From an uncultured Ruminococcus sp. (GTDB lineage Bacteria > Bacillota > Clostridia > Oscillospirales > Ruminococcaceae), in contig CACZFN010000001.1 in assembly GCA_902780505.1 (NCBI GenBank), forward strand, positions 62,001-126,000: DNA of 64,000 nucleotides. Reading direction: 5' to 3'. Position numbers and translations under genes: made by a program. This document shows positions 9,717 through 18,771 of the stretch, one piece after another (within the stretch, counting starts at the first letter, position 1; every line of letters starts with the position of its first letter). The notes under the pieces are model-generated. The model searched no databases. It was given only the letters and a program-made list of their open reading frames with translations, and was not told where the DNA came from.

Positions 9717-9914
9717 TTATTTGTAAGGGATAAGCTTCTTGATATTTGCGATATTTGAAGCATCAGCAATTGCAGCGCCTCTTAAAATTCTCTTGCGCTT
9801 GTGATCCTTCTGGGTAAGTCTATGTCTTTTGTTGGTGTGCTGGAACTTTACCTTTCCGCTGCCTGTTACTGTAAAGCGCTTCTTAGCACCGGAATGTGTT
9901 TTGATCTTTGGCAT
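9717..9914 (-). CDS. rpmI: 50S ribosomal protein L35
   Basis: A 65-aa basic protein matching L35 (MPKIKTHSGAKKRFTVTGSG and a HKRKRILRG segment). The start follows AAGGAGG at normal spacing, 13 bases after infC ends. Confidence 0.98.
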   Translation of the reverse strand: MPKIKTHSGAKKRFTVTGSGKVKFQHTNKRHRLTQKDHKRKRILRGAAIADASNIANIKKLIPYK

Positions 9915-9927
9915 AAAAATTTCCTCC

Positions 9928-10452
9928 TTAATTGTTTTTGCCCGATTTAGGAACGACGAACATCACAAGGCTTCGCCCTTCCATTTTTGTAGGCTTATCA
10001 ACAGAGCCGAATTCGCTTATCGCAGCCTTGAATTTCTCCAAAAGCTCCTCGCCGAACTGCGGGTGAGCAACTGTTCTTTTCTTAAAGCGCACCGATACTT
10101 TAAGCTTATCGCCGCCTTTAAGGAATTTTACTGCTTGATTTACCTTTGTTTCAAAATCATGTGTGTCAATAGTCGAGGACATTCTGACTTCCTTGATATC
10201 TATTACCTTCTGATTTTTCTTAGCTTCCTTTTCACGCTTGCCCTGCTCGAAAACAAACTTGCCGTAGTCCATTATCCTGCATACAGGCGGTGTGGCCTGC
10301 GGAGCTATTTTTACAAGGTCAAGATCCTTTTCAAAAGCGATCTCAAGCGCCTGCTGTGCTGATAAAATACCAAGCTGGCTGCCGTCAACGTCGATAACCC
10401 TGAGTTCCTTATCGGTTATCTCCTCGTTGATCTGATGTTCTTTCTTTGCTAT
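9928..10452 (-). CDS. infC: Translation initiation factor IF-3, probable AUA start codon
   Basis: IF-3 binds the 30S subunit, prevents premature subunit joining and rejects non-canonical start codons. The frame encodes IF-3 end to end: KKEHQINEEITDKELRVID at the N terminus, VCRIMDYGKF linker region, and the C-terminal domain ending KMEGRSLVMFVVPK. No ATG, GTG or TTG lies in frame near the N terminus; the first in-frame ATG is 60 codons in and would delete the N-terminal domain. An ATA at 10450-10452 sits 7 bases after GGAGGTG and gives a 174-aa protein aligning with normal IF-3. infC is known to use rare starts such as AUU for autoregulation, so AUA is credible here. Confidence 0.93.
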   Translation of the reverse strand: MAKKEHQINEEITDKELRVIDVDGSQLGILSAQQALEIAFEKDLDLVKIAPQATPPVCRIMDYGKFVFEQGKREKEAKKNQKVIDIKEVRMSSTIDTHDFETKVNQAVKFLKGGDKLKVSVRFKKRTVAHPQFGEELLEKFKAAISEFGSVDKPTKMEGRSLVMFVVPKSGKNN

Positions 10453-10602
10453 GTTGAAGCACCTCCAATAAATAAATTAAACGGGCACAGACATAAAGAT
10501 CCGTACCCGCATATATACACAATATAAGTGTTATCAGCTTTTTATGACCTTTTCGCTTAAAGTGCTCAAGGTGAGAACGGATCAGTGTTCTGCTTTGTTT
10601 AC
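10453..10602 (-). promoter_or_regulatory. infC-rpmI-rplT leader RNA
   Basis: About 150 bases separate the predicted transcription start from infC. The RNA can form a 10-bp hairpin with G-U pairs at 10483-10508 (GGGUACGGAU with GUCUGUGCCC, 6-base loop), followed by a modest U-rich stretch just before the SD. A second weaker pairing joins ACCTT and AAGGT further 5'. Position and structure are what is expected of an L20-responsive leader that attenuates the operon. I have not matched it to a covariance model. Confidence 0.65.
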
Positions 10603-10608
10603 CGATAT

Positions 10609-10637
10609 ATTATAACACACCAAATAGGGTTTGTCAA
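10609..10637 (-). promoter_or_regulatory. Consensus sigma-A promoter for infC operon
   Basis: On the minus strand TTGACA (10632-10637), a 17-base spacer and TATAAT (10609-10614): a perfect consensus vegetative promoter, fitting a ribosomal protein operon. Confidence 0.9.
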
Positions 10638-10655
10638 TACCTTTTCGGGATTTTT

Positions 10656-13600
10656 TTAAAAAATTATTTCTCTGCCCTGTCCGAGCCAGAAAGAGTATAT
10701 ATAGCAGCTCTTTACTTTTTTATCAAGAAGTATATCGAATGCCGCTTTATACAGTCTTAGCTGAGTTTTATACATATCCATTTCCGAAAGCGTTTTGAAC
10801 CTGTCGGTTTTATAATCAACGATAACATACCCGTCATCTTCCTCAAAGATACAGTCCGCAATACCCTGAACAAAAGCATCACTGCCCTTTGTTCCGAGAT
10901 AATCCTCTCCAAGATCAAGTTCGTCTGTTCTTGCAAGGAAGTGTTTTTCACGCATTATCTTCTTTGATGCTTTCATTCGCTTATAAAAAGGAGATGTAAA
11001 AAACATCTCAACTGCCGCTACATACACACCGCCCGCTTCACGCTGCGAAAACAGTTTAAGCGCCTTCAGCCTTTCAAGCTCTGATGATACATCTCTTTCA
11101 GCTTTGCTGTAATCAGCAAGCTCCATAAACAGGTGTGTGAATGTACCTCTTTCAGCGTGGGTAAGGTCATCATTTTCCTCATCAAGCTTTGGCAGGCGCG
11201 GATAAAACTCGGCAGGCTCACCCGTTAGCTTTTCATTTTCTTCCTGTTCAAGCCTGACTATCTCAGTTACCGAAAGCTTAGCTATGATATCCTTTCTGTC
11301 ATTTGATCTGTCTTTTTTAAAGTTATCATCAAGCTTTTTCACAAGAGCTTCATCAGCAGGTTCAGGGACGAAAGACCTTGTGATACTGCCTCTCTCCTTA
11401 GTGTCGGCGCGCATTACTCTCAGTCTTATTGAGTCATCATCATTCTCCTTCATCACAAGAGGAACGAAATCGCCTTTATTCTTATCTTTTTTTGCTTCGT
11501 GGTAAGCTCGTTCATTGTCATTTATCAGCTCTATCAGCGGGGAAAGCTCACTTCTGCTTCCAAGTGCGATCATTATCCATTCCAAAAAGGAAGTACATTC
11601 TGATACCACGCCATCATAAACACCTCCGTCGGATATCTTTGAAAGGTCTTTATAGAGCTTTGCATATGTATCGTATTGTCTTGATGCATTATGCCTGAAG
11701 CATACAGGTATACAGATCCGTTCCTTTGCCCTTGTAAGGGCAACATAAAGCAAACGCATTTCCTCACTCAGAAGCTTTTGCCTGAGCCTGATCGACATAG
11801 CCTCGTGCGATATATTCTCGCCGCAGGAAAGGTCATATACATTATGATACTTTATACCAATACCGTAATTTCTGTCACATATAAAGCTATCGGATACGTC
11901 CTTCAGATTAAAGCTGCTGCCAAGGTCACAAAGAACGATAAACGGGTATTCAAGGCCTTTTGACTTGTGCATGGTCTTAATGATCACGGCATCACCCTCA
12001 TTGGCGGTAACTGTTGCCTGCGAAAAATCAGAGCCCCTGGATTCTATTTTTTCAAAATAGCGTATAAAGCCGCTTAATCCGCCGCCGCCCGAACTGTCAT
12101 AACCTGCGGCATATTCGATAAGAAGCCTTAAATTTGCACGCATCTGTGAGGAGTTTTCATATGCAGAAGCAACAGAATAGAAATCTGTTTCATCATATAT
12201 CTTCTTTATAAGTGCTTCAAGCGGCATACTTGATGCATAATACCTGAACTTCCTGATAAGCCCGCAGGCACCAATACATTTATCTTCAAGTGCCTTGTCA
12301 TCAATGCTTATCTTCTTTGTTTCCTTTTCATGTGTATCATCACCCTTTGATACTGCAAGAATGACCTGATACAGCTTTTTTCTGACTCCCGAATCGTCCT
12401 GATCACATAAAAGCCTTATCTTTGTGACTTCATCAGCCGTAAAACCAAACACTGGTGAAAGCATTACAGAAAGCATTGCAAGGTCATTGAGAGGTGAATC
12501 TATCACTCTCAGAAGGTTTATCATAACAAGGATCTCACGGGATTTAAGGTAGCCCTCGGTATTCTCGTACAAAGATCTCAGCCCCACTGTTTCAAGCGCC
12601 TTTGCAACAAGATTCTGTGCGGCGTTGTTTCTGACAAGCACGCAAAAATCTGACGCTCTGCAAGGGCGGTATATCTCCTTTTTATCGTCCTTGACATTCA
12701 CCCCGCTTTGTATCATATCATAAATGTAATTTGCAACAGCGATATGCTCTTTATTGTGCTCAGAGTCTGATCCGTCTTCGTCATCATCAGATTTGTCGGA
12801 AGATTGCAAATATATGATATCGGTAGGTATATCGGCAGGTGTAAAGTCTGCCTGATAATAAAGCTTTTCGCTGTCATCATACAGGACATTTCCCACCTGG
12901 GGTGACATTATTCTTGCAAAAAGATAGTTTACAAAATTGATTACATTTTCACGGCTCCTGAAATTATTGGAAAGCCTGATTCTTGTAAGGGGGGTACCCT
13001 CCCCGATATCGTGCGCTTTGGATACGGCATCTATAAACAATTCGGGGTTTGCCTGCCTGAAGCCGTAAATCGACTGCTTTACATCACCTACAACAAATAC
13101 ATTTCTGCCAAGCACACTCGTGTCATCAGTATCTGAAAGTGCTTTGAATATCAATTCCTGAAGATCATTGACATCCTGAAATTCATCTATCAGGATCATT
13201 TTATATATACCGTTTTTCCTGATATCCTCTGCAAGTTCGGTCCTCTTATAGCCATCATCGGCAGGGGTGAGCAGAAGCCTTACAGTCATATCCTCTACAT
13301 CAGCAAATGATACAGCATTTTTATCAAGCTTCATATCAAAAAGCTCAGCCCTTGCGGCAAGTGTCAGCTTTGAAATCCCTTTAAAGAGTAGCCCTACAAA
13401 TTCAAGTTGTTTTTTGTCTTTTGCCTCATCCCGGTCAAGTAAGCCTGCAATGTCATCAACAGTTTTTATATAGATCTTACGTTCCTTTTTGAACCTTTCA
13501 TAAGCTTTAAGTTTCAGTTCGCTGTCTGCCCCAAAATGCTTTTTAAACTGTGCCGAGGTTATCCCGCGAAGTTCACTCCATTCATTATCGCTTAAAACTT

Positions 13601-14402
13601 TTTTTATGCCTTCAACGCTTCGTTTTTCGACCTGTCTTATGAACGAATCGAGCAGGTCAGCGTCATTGTTTATTATAGTTACAAGCTTATCATACCCTGT
13701 GAAAGAGCTGACAATATAGTAAAGATAATCAAGCTTTTTCTTTACAGAAGACAGCTTCATCAAAGCATGATCAAGGAGCGTTTCAATGTAATTCTTATAT
13801 GCCCGGCCGTTAAAGAGGTCATCATATAAACGCTGTGTCCACAGTTCACAATACGGAACCGAATTCAGCACACGGTCAAGTGAGATCATGTGCTTTATAA
13901 GCTCCTTATCATTATCCTGACACAATGCATCATTGAGTGTTTTCATCATTGCGGGTTCGTTTTTATAGGCATCATCAAGTACCTTTGCAATGGCCGCATC
14001 AAACATAACGCTTTCCTCCTCGGCTTCAAGGATAGAAACGTCGTCCCTTATATCAAGCGAACTTGAATGCTCTTTAACAAAGTCAAAACAGAAAGCATTT
14101 ATTGTCCTTATCTTGGCAAGCGACAGGGCAGACTGCTGTTTTTTCAGCCACTCGTTGTCAGGATCAAGTGCAAGCCTTTTCTCAAATTCATATGTAAGCC
14201 TGGTTTTCATATTTGAAGTGGCATCAACCGTAAATGTTACAGCAAGAAGCCTGTCAGGGGTTATCTGCATTTTCTCGTCGGCAAGAATAGTTATAATACG
14301 CTCGATCAGAACAGAGGTCTTACCGCTTCCCGCCGCCGCAGGAACGACAATACCCGTATCAAACGTATTGATCGCATCTGTCTGTTCATTCGTCCAGCCC
14401 AT
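10656..14402 (-). CDS. addA: AddA, ATP-dependent helicase-nuclease subunit A
   Basis: AddA is the UvrD-like helicase and nuclease of the AddAB complex, which resects double-strand breaks until a Chi site. The 1,248-aa protein has the Q motif NEQTDAI, Walker A AAAGSGKTS, Walker B LIDEFQDVND, the GDVKQSIYGFRQA motif, HKSKGLEYPFIVL, motif VI LLYVALTRAKERI, and a C-terminal RecB-type nuclease domain (GIADCIFEEDDG, VIVDYKTDR). I chose the ATG at 14402, 8 bases after AAGGG. A GTG three codons upstream at 14411 is the alternative. It overlaps the addB stop by 17 bases. Confidence 0.96.
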   Translation of the reverse strand: MGWTNEQTDAINTFDTGIVVPAAAGSGKTSVLIERIITILADEKMQITPDRLLAVTFTVDATSNMKTRLTYEFEKRLALDPDNEWLKKQQSALSLAKIRTINAFCFDFVKEHSSSLDIRDDVSILEAEEESVMFDAAIAKVLDDAYKNEPAMMKTLNDALCQDNDKELIKHMISLDRVLNSVPYCELWTQRLYDDLFNGRAYKNYIETLLDHALMKLSSVKKKLDYLYYIVSSFTGYDKLVTIINNDADLLDSFIRQVEKRSVEGIKKVLSDNEWSELRGITSAQFKKHFGADSELKLKAYERFKKERKIYIKTVDDIAGLLDRDEAKDKKQLEFVGLLFKGISKLTLAARAELFDMKLDKNAVSFADVEDMTVRLLLTPADDGYKRTELAEDIRKNGIYKMILIDEFQDVNDLQELIFKALSDTDDTSVLGRNVFVVGDVKQSIYGFRQANPELFIDAVSKAHDIGEGTPLTRIRLSNNFRSRENVINFVNYLFARIMSPQVGNVLYDDSEKLYYQADFTPADIPTDIIYLQSSDKSDDDEDGSDSEHNKEHIAVANYIYDMIQSGVNVKDDKKEIYRPCRASDFCVLVRNNAAQNLVAKALETVGLRSLYENTEGYLKSREILVMINLLRVIDSPLNDLAMLSVMLSPVFGFTADEVTKIRLLCDQDDSGVRKKLYQVILAVSKGDDTHEKETKKISIDDKALEDKCIGACGLIRKFRYYASSMPLEALIKKIYDETDFYSVASAYENSSQMRANLRLLIEYAAGYDSSGGGGLSGFIRYFEKIESRGSDFSQATVTANEGDAVIIKTMHKSKGLEYPFIVLCDLGSSFNLKDVSDSFICDRNYGIGIKYHNVYDLSCGENISHEAMSIRLRQKLLSEEMRLLYVALTRAKERICIPVCFRHNASRQYDTYAKLYKDLSKISDGGVYDGVVSECTSFLEWIMIALGSRSELSPLIELINDNERAYHEAKKDKNKGDFVPLVMKENDDDSIRLRVMRADTKERGSITRSFVPEPADEALVKKLDDNFKKDRSNDRKDIIAKLSVTEIVRLEQEENEKLTGEPAEFYPRLPKLDEENDDLTHAERGTFTHLFMELADYSKAERDVSSELERLKALKLFSQREAGGVYVAAVEMFFTSPFYKRMKASKKIMREKHFLARTDELDLGEDYLGTKGSDAFVQGIADCIFEEDDGYVIVDYKTDRFKTLSEMDMYKTQLRLYKAAFDILLDKKVKSCYIYSFWLGQGREIIF

Positions 14403-17400
14403 TATTATCACCCTTATTCATTATTTTATTTATCCTGCTGATCATCTTCTGTTTATCATCAGGCGTCACTTCACGGTGAACTCTTGCATAAGCATTGCGG
14501 CATACAGCCTTGTATTCGCAGAATTTACAGCTTGCCGTATTCTTATCAGTATAAAGCGGAACTGCTTCTATCCTGCCTTCATAAAGTGCATCTGCCATTT
14601 CAATTATCTTTTCATATGCAAATTCCTCATACGCTTCAAGTTCGCCTTCTTCAAGCAGTACCGAACCCACTGTTTTCTTATTGCCTGTCGGATAGATATC
14701 CACAAAACGGTTAGTTATCTTATCCATAGCTTCAATAGTTATCTGATTGTCTACTATAAGCCCGAAACGCTTGAATTTATCATACCTGTACCGTTCAAGT
14801 TCCGCTTCAAGATCACCCTTGATCCCTTTGTCATAAGCAGCATTTGAATCCTTGTCCGCGCTGACATGGACAGCAGGCATATAAAGAACGCCCGACGGTA
14901 TAAGTCTGCCTTTTTCGGTAAGTTCATTTTCGGAAGAAGTCAGGGCGAGCAAATATATAAGCATCTGAAGATTCAGACCGTTATAGAGTTCTTCAAGTTT
15001 AAGTTCTTTGGCACCTGTTTTATAATCAATTATGCGGACATATCTTTTAAGCTCACCCTTATCGTCTTTCTGTTCAAAAATATCCACTCTGTCTATACTG
15101 CCGCGGATATTAATGACATATTTATCCTTGCAGGTTATTTTAAGTATACTTTCGTTATTCTCTTTAGTCAGATCAAACTCAAATCCCACAGGTCTGAACA
15201 GAGTAAGAGCAAGTTCGTCACGAAGATTTCTTACGACATAGAAAGCAGATTCCTCCCACCTGTGCGATATAAAGTCAAATCTTGCCGTCTTGCCGAAATC
15301 ACCGCCAAGTTCACTCTCAAGATACTGCTCAAAGAATTCATGTATCTTGTTTTCTATCTGCTCATCGGTAATTGAAACAAAATCCTCGTTATATACCTCC
15401 CTGCCGTTTTTGTCTTTCTTTGACAGTATCTTTTCAAGGCAGGAATGTACAAAGGTGCCGCGGTTTCTGGGATCTGTTTTATCTTTTACGGGAGGGTATA
15501 TTTTAAGCCCATACTGGCAGAAATATGAAAACGGGCAATTGTAATACGTCTTTAGCCTTGTTGCGGAAAGGTTAAGATCTCCCGCAAAGAACAGCTCGTG
15601 TGCCGAAGCCTTATCAAGCCTGAAATCACGCTTATTGCTGCTTGATATAAGGTAGTCGATCTTTTCACGATAAGCCTTGTCTTGTTCAAGAACACGCCTG
15701 AGCGAAGCGGTTTCACTTCCCTTATCATGGCAGTGTTCAAGATACTTTACATATGCCGTTTTCTTGCTTGGGCAATAGAAATCAACAGGCATTGAAGAAG
15801 CTTTGATCTCAATATCCCTCTCAAACATATTCTTTATGCTGCCAACAAGTGAGGAACGCCTCTGCTGCTTACCTTTTGAGTCACATTCATGCCAGAGCAT
15901 ATAAAGCCGGTCAGTCGAAGCCGTTAGTGCCGTGTAGCACACAAGGCGTTCGTGGTCAGTCTTTGATACCATATTATCGGGGAACTCTATCCCTGTATTG
16001 ATCTCAAGGCGCTGTTTTTCATTATCTGTTATAAGCCCGTTTGATTTAATATCGGCGGGAAAAACACCGTCGCAGCAGTTCATAACAAAAACAGCACGCT
16101 TATGCCCTATCCTTGAATGTGAGCTGTCGCCGACAGTCACTGTATCAAGCATCTGCGGCGGAGCTGATACATTGATATTTGCAAACATAGTTCTTATAAG
16201 TTCAAAATACTGTCTGAGAGTCAGTTCTTCTTCAGGTATGTTCTTAAACACCGCACTTATGCATGAAACGGCAAGTTCCCACAGCTGCCTGAATTTACGG
16301 GAGGTTTCAACCATTTTTTCATCATTGTCGCCAAGAGAGACCTTCACCATTGAAAATGACCTGTCAGAAAGCCTGATATCATCAAGCAGAGTATAAAGCG
16401 CTTCGCTTATACCCCTGGCATTTTTACCATCTGAATTCTTTTTAAAACGTTCAAGCGGCAGTATTATCTTTTCCCTGTATTCATTCACGCATTTTAAATA
16501 CTTGCTGTCATCAGGGATAGACTTGTCCTTTGCTGTAAATTCGCTTTTCCACATATCGCCGTCAACATTCCAGGCAACGCAGTAATCTTCAAGCAAAGAA
16601 GCCTCATATTCATAAAAGTGTGAAAGCGGCGATTTTATTATCCGCATGATGTTTTCAGTCTTGTACTCCTTTGTAAGCAGACATTTGAACAAGCCCTCAA
16701 AATACATCACGAAAGAATACTGCGATATCGGTTCGGGGCAGTCGATGAAAAACGGTATATCATATCTTTCAAATATACTTGTAATTGCCGATTTATTAGC
16801 TTCAGGATCACGGAGAAGCACAGCGCATTCACCAAAATCAAGACATTCGTCACGAACAAGGCGCCTTATCTCAGCGCATACGTATTCAGCTTCTTCGTAA
16901 ATGTCAGCTGCACTGATGATTCTGATATTGCCACTGCTGCCGACCGTTTCGTCTGCTTTATAACGTTCATTTTTCTTGACGGAAGTAAATATATGCTTAT
17001 TTACAAAATCTATCTCGGGTGATACTCCATCAAGAACGGGAGCGTATACACGCTCACTCCTGACGCCCAGGTCTTTAGCGGCAAGTTCAAGCGCCGTTCT
17101 CGTCTTAACGGGTTCAGCAAACGGACTTAACGGTGTAAAGGAATTTTTACCGTTTCCTATCATCAGACCGACAGTTACACTATCAGCCTGCGAGAGCATC
17201 ACTTTTATCAGATCATACTCGTTATATGTAAAGCTGTGGAAAGCATCAATGTAAATATCTGCACCCTCAAAGCTTCTGAACTCTCCTGCAAGCCTGACAG
17301 CAGCAGAAACCCCGTCACAGTCGTCTTTAAGCTCTCGGGAGATAAGTTCGTTCATATAGTTTGAATATATCCTTGATATATCATAAAGCTTACGTGAAAG

Positions 17401-17844
17401 CATACCTTCATTCTGCTCACAGGCAAGCATAACAGCCTCAGGAGTTATCCCCGACTGCCTGAATTCTCTGACTAAAGCTATCATTTTCTGTATGAAAGAG
17501 CCTTTATTAAGGCTTTTGCTGTAATACTTCACCCCGCCCTCAGCCTTAAAAGCTTTTATCGCAAGGTACATCAGAATAACAGAAAGATTTTCGCCTGCAT
17601 TATCGCCTGCGTAGCCGCCATGCTTTTTGCAGATAAGCTCACATATCCTGTTAAAGCCGCCTGTTATAAGGTCATTGAATGGCTTTGCGCCCATTCTTTT
17701 ATAAAGCATCTTATCATATTCAAACGAAAACTGATCCGGAACTATAACAAAAACCCTCCGCCCGGCTGCGGCAGACTCACTTATTAAAGAAGCCATAGCG
17801 CCCTCCCTGTCAGAAAGTGCATCAGCTGATACGATCCTTAGCAT
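14386..17844 (-). CDS. addB: AddB, helicase-nuclease subunit B, apparently without Walker A
   Basis: AddB partners AddA. It has a C-terminal RecB-like nuclease that cuts the other strand and an Fe-S cluster that stabilises it. The 1,152-aa protein has the first cluster Cys in YNCPFSYFCQYGL and the last three in CKFCEYKAVC, and nuclease motifs RGSIDRVDIF and VRIIDYKTG. The N terminus aligns with AddB (VFVIVPDQFSFEYDKML follows the first strand), but the GxxGxGKS/T ATP loop that normally precedes it is replaced by SADALSDREG. The start at 17844 has a strong AAAGGGGGAAG site, so a misplaced start is unlikely. AddB ATP binding may therefore be lost. Confidence 0.93.
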   Translation of the reverse strand: MLRIVSADALSDREGAMASLISESAAAGRRVFVIVPDQFSFEYDKMLYKRMGAKPFNDLITGGFNRICELICKKHGGYAGDNAGENLSVILMYLAIKAFKAEGGVKYYSKSLNKGSFIQKMIALVREFRQSGITPEAVMLACEQNEGMLSRKLYDISRIYSNYMNELISRELKDDCDGVSAAVRLAGEFRSFEGADIYIDAFHSFTYNEYDLIKVMLSQADSVTVGLMIGNGKNSFTPLSPFAEPVKTRTALELAAKDLGVRSERVYAPVLDGVSPEIDFVNKHIFTSVKKNERYKADETVGSSGNIRIISAADIYEEAEYVCAEIRRLVRDECLDFGECAVLLRDPEANKSAITSIFERYDIPFFIDCPEPISQYSFVMYFEGLFKCLLTKEYKTENIMRIIKSPLSHFYEYEASLLEDYCVAWNVDGDMWKSEFTAKDKSIPDDSKYLKCVNEYREKIILPLERFKKNSDGKNARGISEALYTLLDDIRLSDRSFSMVKVSLGDNDEKMVETSRKFRQLWELAVSCISAVFKNIPEEELTLRQYFELIRTMFANINVSAPPQMLDTVTVGDSSHSRIGHKRAVFVMNCCDGVFPADIKSNGLITDNEKQRLEINTGIEFPDNMVSKTDHERLVCYTALTASTDRLYMLWHECDSKGKQQRRSSLVGSIKNMFERDIEIKASSMPVDFYCPSKKTAYVKYLEHCHDKGSETASLRRVLEQDKAYREKIDYLISSSNKRDFRLDKASAHELFFAGDLNLSATRLKTYYNCPFSYFCQYGLKIYPPVKDKTDPRNRGTFVHSCLEKILSKKDKNGREVYNEDFVSITDEQIENKIHEFFEQYLESELGGDFGKTARFDFISHRWEESAFYVVRNLRDELALTLFRPVGFEFDLTKENNESILKITCKDKYVINIRGSIDRVDIFEQKDDKGELKRYVRIIDYKTGAKELKLEELYNGLNLQMLIYLLALTSSENELTEKGRLIPSGVLYMPAVHVSADKDSNAAYDKGIKGDLEAELERYRYDKFKRFGLIVDNQITIEAMDKITNRFVDIYPTGNKKTVGSVLLEEGELEAYEEFAYEKIIEMADALYEGRIEAVPLYTDKNTASCKFCEYKAVCRNAYARVHREVTPDDKQKMISRINKIMNKGDNNGLDE

Positions 17845-17908
17845 TGATCTTCCCCCTTTATGTCAACACAGGCAGCCCGGCAGTGCCGACTTGATTATTC
17901 CTAATTAT

Positions 17909-17936
17909 ATTTTAACATACCATACAGAAATGTCAA
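17909..17936 (-). promoter_or_regulatory. Probable addBA promoter
   Basis: Minus-strand TTGACA (17931-17936), 16-base spacer, TAAAAT (17909-17914), about 65 bases upstream of the addB start. Confidence 0.7.
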
Positions 17937-17951
17937 GTACCGGAAAAGATA

Positions 17952-17971
17952 CTGTACATTTTAATGTACAG
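17952..17971. promoter_or_regulatory. Inverted repeat upstream of addB promoter
   Basis: Nine-base perfect arms CTGTACATT and AATGTACAG separated by two T residues. It lies between the end of the small secreted-peptide gene and the addB -35 box. With only two bases between the arms it cannot form a normal RNA hairpin without fraying, so a dimeric regulator site is more likely than a terminator. No regulator is identified. Confidence 0.5.
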
Positions 17972-17982
17972 CAAATCGGACT

Positions 17983-18228
17983 TTATATAGAAAACAGCTT
18001 TTTGAATATCTCCGCTATTTTAAAACTGTATTCTATCTCCTCACAGTCACCCGGAACGTAAGATCTGTCACTTTCATCGTTACAGGCACCCACTGTAAGA
18101 AAAGATGTTATGCAGCAGTTATCGGCTCTGACAGCTCTGTCCATAACAACCAGCGCACTGCTGCGGTAATCAGAAACCATGAAAGTAAAAGCAAATGCAC
18201 AGGCAAGTGAAATGGTTATCCTTTTCAA
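17983..18228 (-). CDS. Small secreted or anchored Cys-containing peptide, unknown function
   Basis: An 81-aa protein I do not recognise. The N terminus is a likely signal sequence or anchor (KRITISLACAFAFTFMV), and the mature part holds four Cys in NCC, GAC and GDC contexts plus an acidic stretch. The upstream ATG at 18234 is only two bases from the AAGGAG site. The TTG two codons later, at 18228, has correct 8-base spacing and gives MKRITISL, so I prefer it. The gene follows the 59-aa membrane protein gene and that gene's terminator, so it probably has its own promoter, which I cannot place. Function unknown. Confidence 0.55.
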   Translation of the reverse strand: MKRITISLACAFAFTFMVSDYRSSALVVMDRAVRADNCCITSFLTVGACNDESDRSYVPGDCEEIEYSFKIAEIFKKLFSI

Positions 18229-18292
18229 AATCATCTCTCCTTAAATTCGATTTCAAGGATATTATTGGAAGATCACCGCATTTTAATCACCA

Positions 18293-18320
18293 AAATAAAA
18301 AATCGGCAGAAATTCTGCCG
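18293..18320 (-). terminator. Intrinsic terminator of the 59-aa membrane protein gene
   Basis: Minus strand CGGCAGAA, one-base loop region, TTCTGCCG, then TTTTTTATTTT. It begins 7 bases after the stop codon of the small gene. Confidence 0.85.
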
Positions 18321-18326
18321 AGGTCA

Positions 18327-18506
18327 TCAGGATGAACTGTCATCAGTATGTGTTATCACCTGTACACCACGTTCGTCATAAAGAACTTCTTCAAGTGATG
18401 TTGTCATCATATACACGCCAAATGCTACAAGCATAGCAATAATACTGATTACTATAATTAAACCAAGGCGGTATCTCATGGGCTTTGTTTTTTTCTTTTC
18501 GGGCAT
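18327..18506 (-). CDS. Small single-pass membrane protein, 59 aa
   Basis: A short complete gene. The ATG at 18506 follows TGAGGA, and the 60 codons end in TGA at 18327. The product has a basic N terminus (MPEKKKTKPMRYR), one hydrophobic segment at about residues 14-34 (LGLIIVISIIAMLVAFGVYM) and an acidic C-terminal tail ending THTDDSSS, so the tail is predicted to face outside by the positive-inside rule. A good promoter precedes it and a strong terminator follows, so it is a monocistronic unit. I do not recognise a family. Confidence 0.75.
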   Translation of the reverse strand: MPEKKKTKPMRYRLGLIIVISIIAMLVAFGVYMMTTSLEEVLYDERGVQVITHTDDSSS

Positions 18507-18537
18507 AATCCTCAGTCCTTCATTTGATCATATTTTT

Positions 18538-18566
18538 ATTATACAACATAATCACAGATAATTCAA
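18538..18566 (-). promoter_or_regulatory. Promoter of the 59-aa membrane protein gene
   Basis: Minus-strand TTGAAT (18561-18566), 17-base spacer, TATAAT (18538-18543), about 30 bases upstream of the start codon. Confidence 0.75.
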
Positions 18567-18651
18567 GTACAAAAAACAAAAAACGCATAATTTTGTTATA
18601 ACGCTTACAGTATTTTTGAAAAAACAATGCTTAAAATTGTACGCTTTGCTA

Positions 18652-18680
18652 TTGCAAAGTGCAAAAAAATGTAGTATAAT
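18652..18680 (+). promoter_or_regulatory. Promoter of the asnB leader
   Basis: TTGCAA (18652-18657), 17-base spacer, TATAAT (18675-18680). Transcription should begin near 18687, exactly at the foot of the folded leader. Confidence 0.8.
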
Positions 18681-18686
18681 ATACTC

Positions 18687-18771
18687 AGGGCATACCGCAC
18701 AAAGCCGTGCGCAGGTAGGAAAGTGTCTATTTGCACTGACCTTACTTTGGTATTGCCTTTTTTTATTTTTT
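18687..18771 (+). ncRNA. Structured asnB leader ending in a terminator (candidate riboswitch or attenuator)
   Basis: The first 70 or so bases of the predicted transcript fold into a closed three-way structure. A basal stem joins GGCAUACC (18689-18696) and GGUAUUGCC (18749-18757) with one bulged U. Inside are a GCAC-AAAGCC-GUGC hairpin (18697-18710) and a longer arm from GGUAGG (18714) to CCUUACU with an inner AGUG/CACU stem. The basal stem is followed at once by 14 bases that are U except for one A, so it doubles as an intrinsic terminator. The asnB SD begins 2-3 bases later. It does not match the T-box, glnA or c-di-GMP consensus as I know them. Confidence 0.6.

Noticed and set aside
13990-14847. 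Plus-strand 285-codon frame across the addA/addB junction
   Set aside because: It is antisense to two well-supported helicase-nuclease genes and has no coherent domain or ribosome site.
18687-18771. T-box, glnA or c-di-GMP riboswitch upstream of asnB
   Set aside because: The T-box sequence, the glnA core and the GEMM core are not present in the right order; the element is also too short for a T-box.
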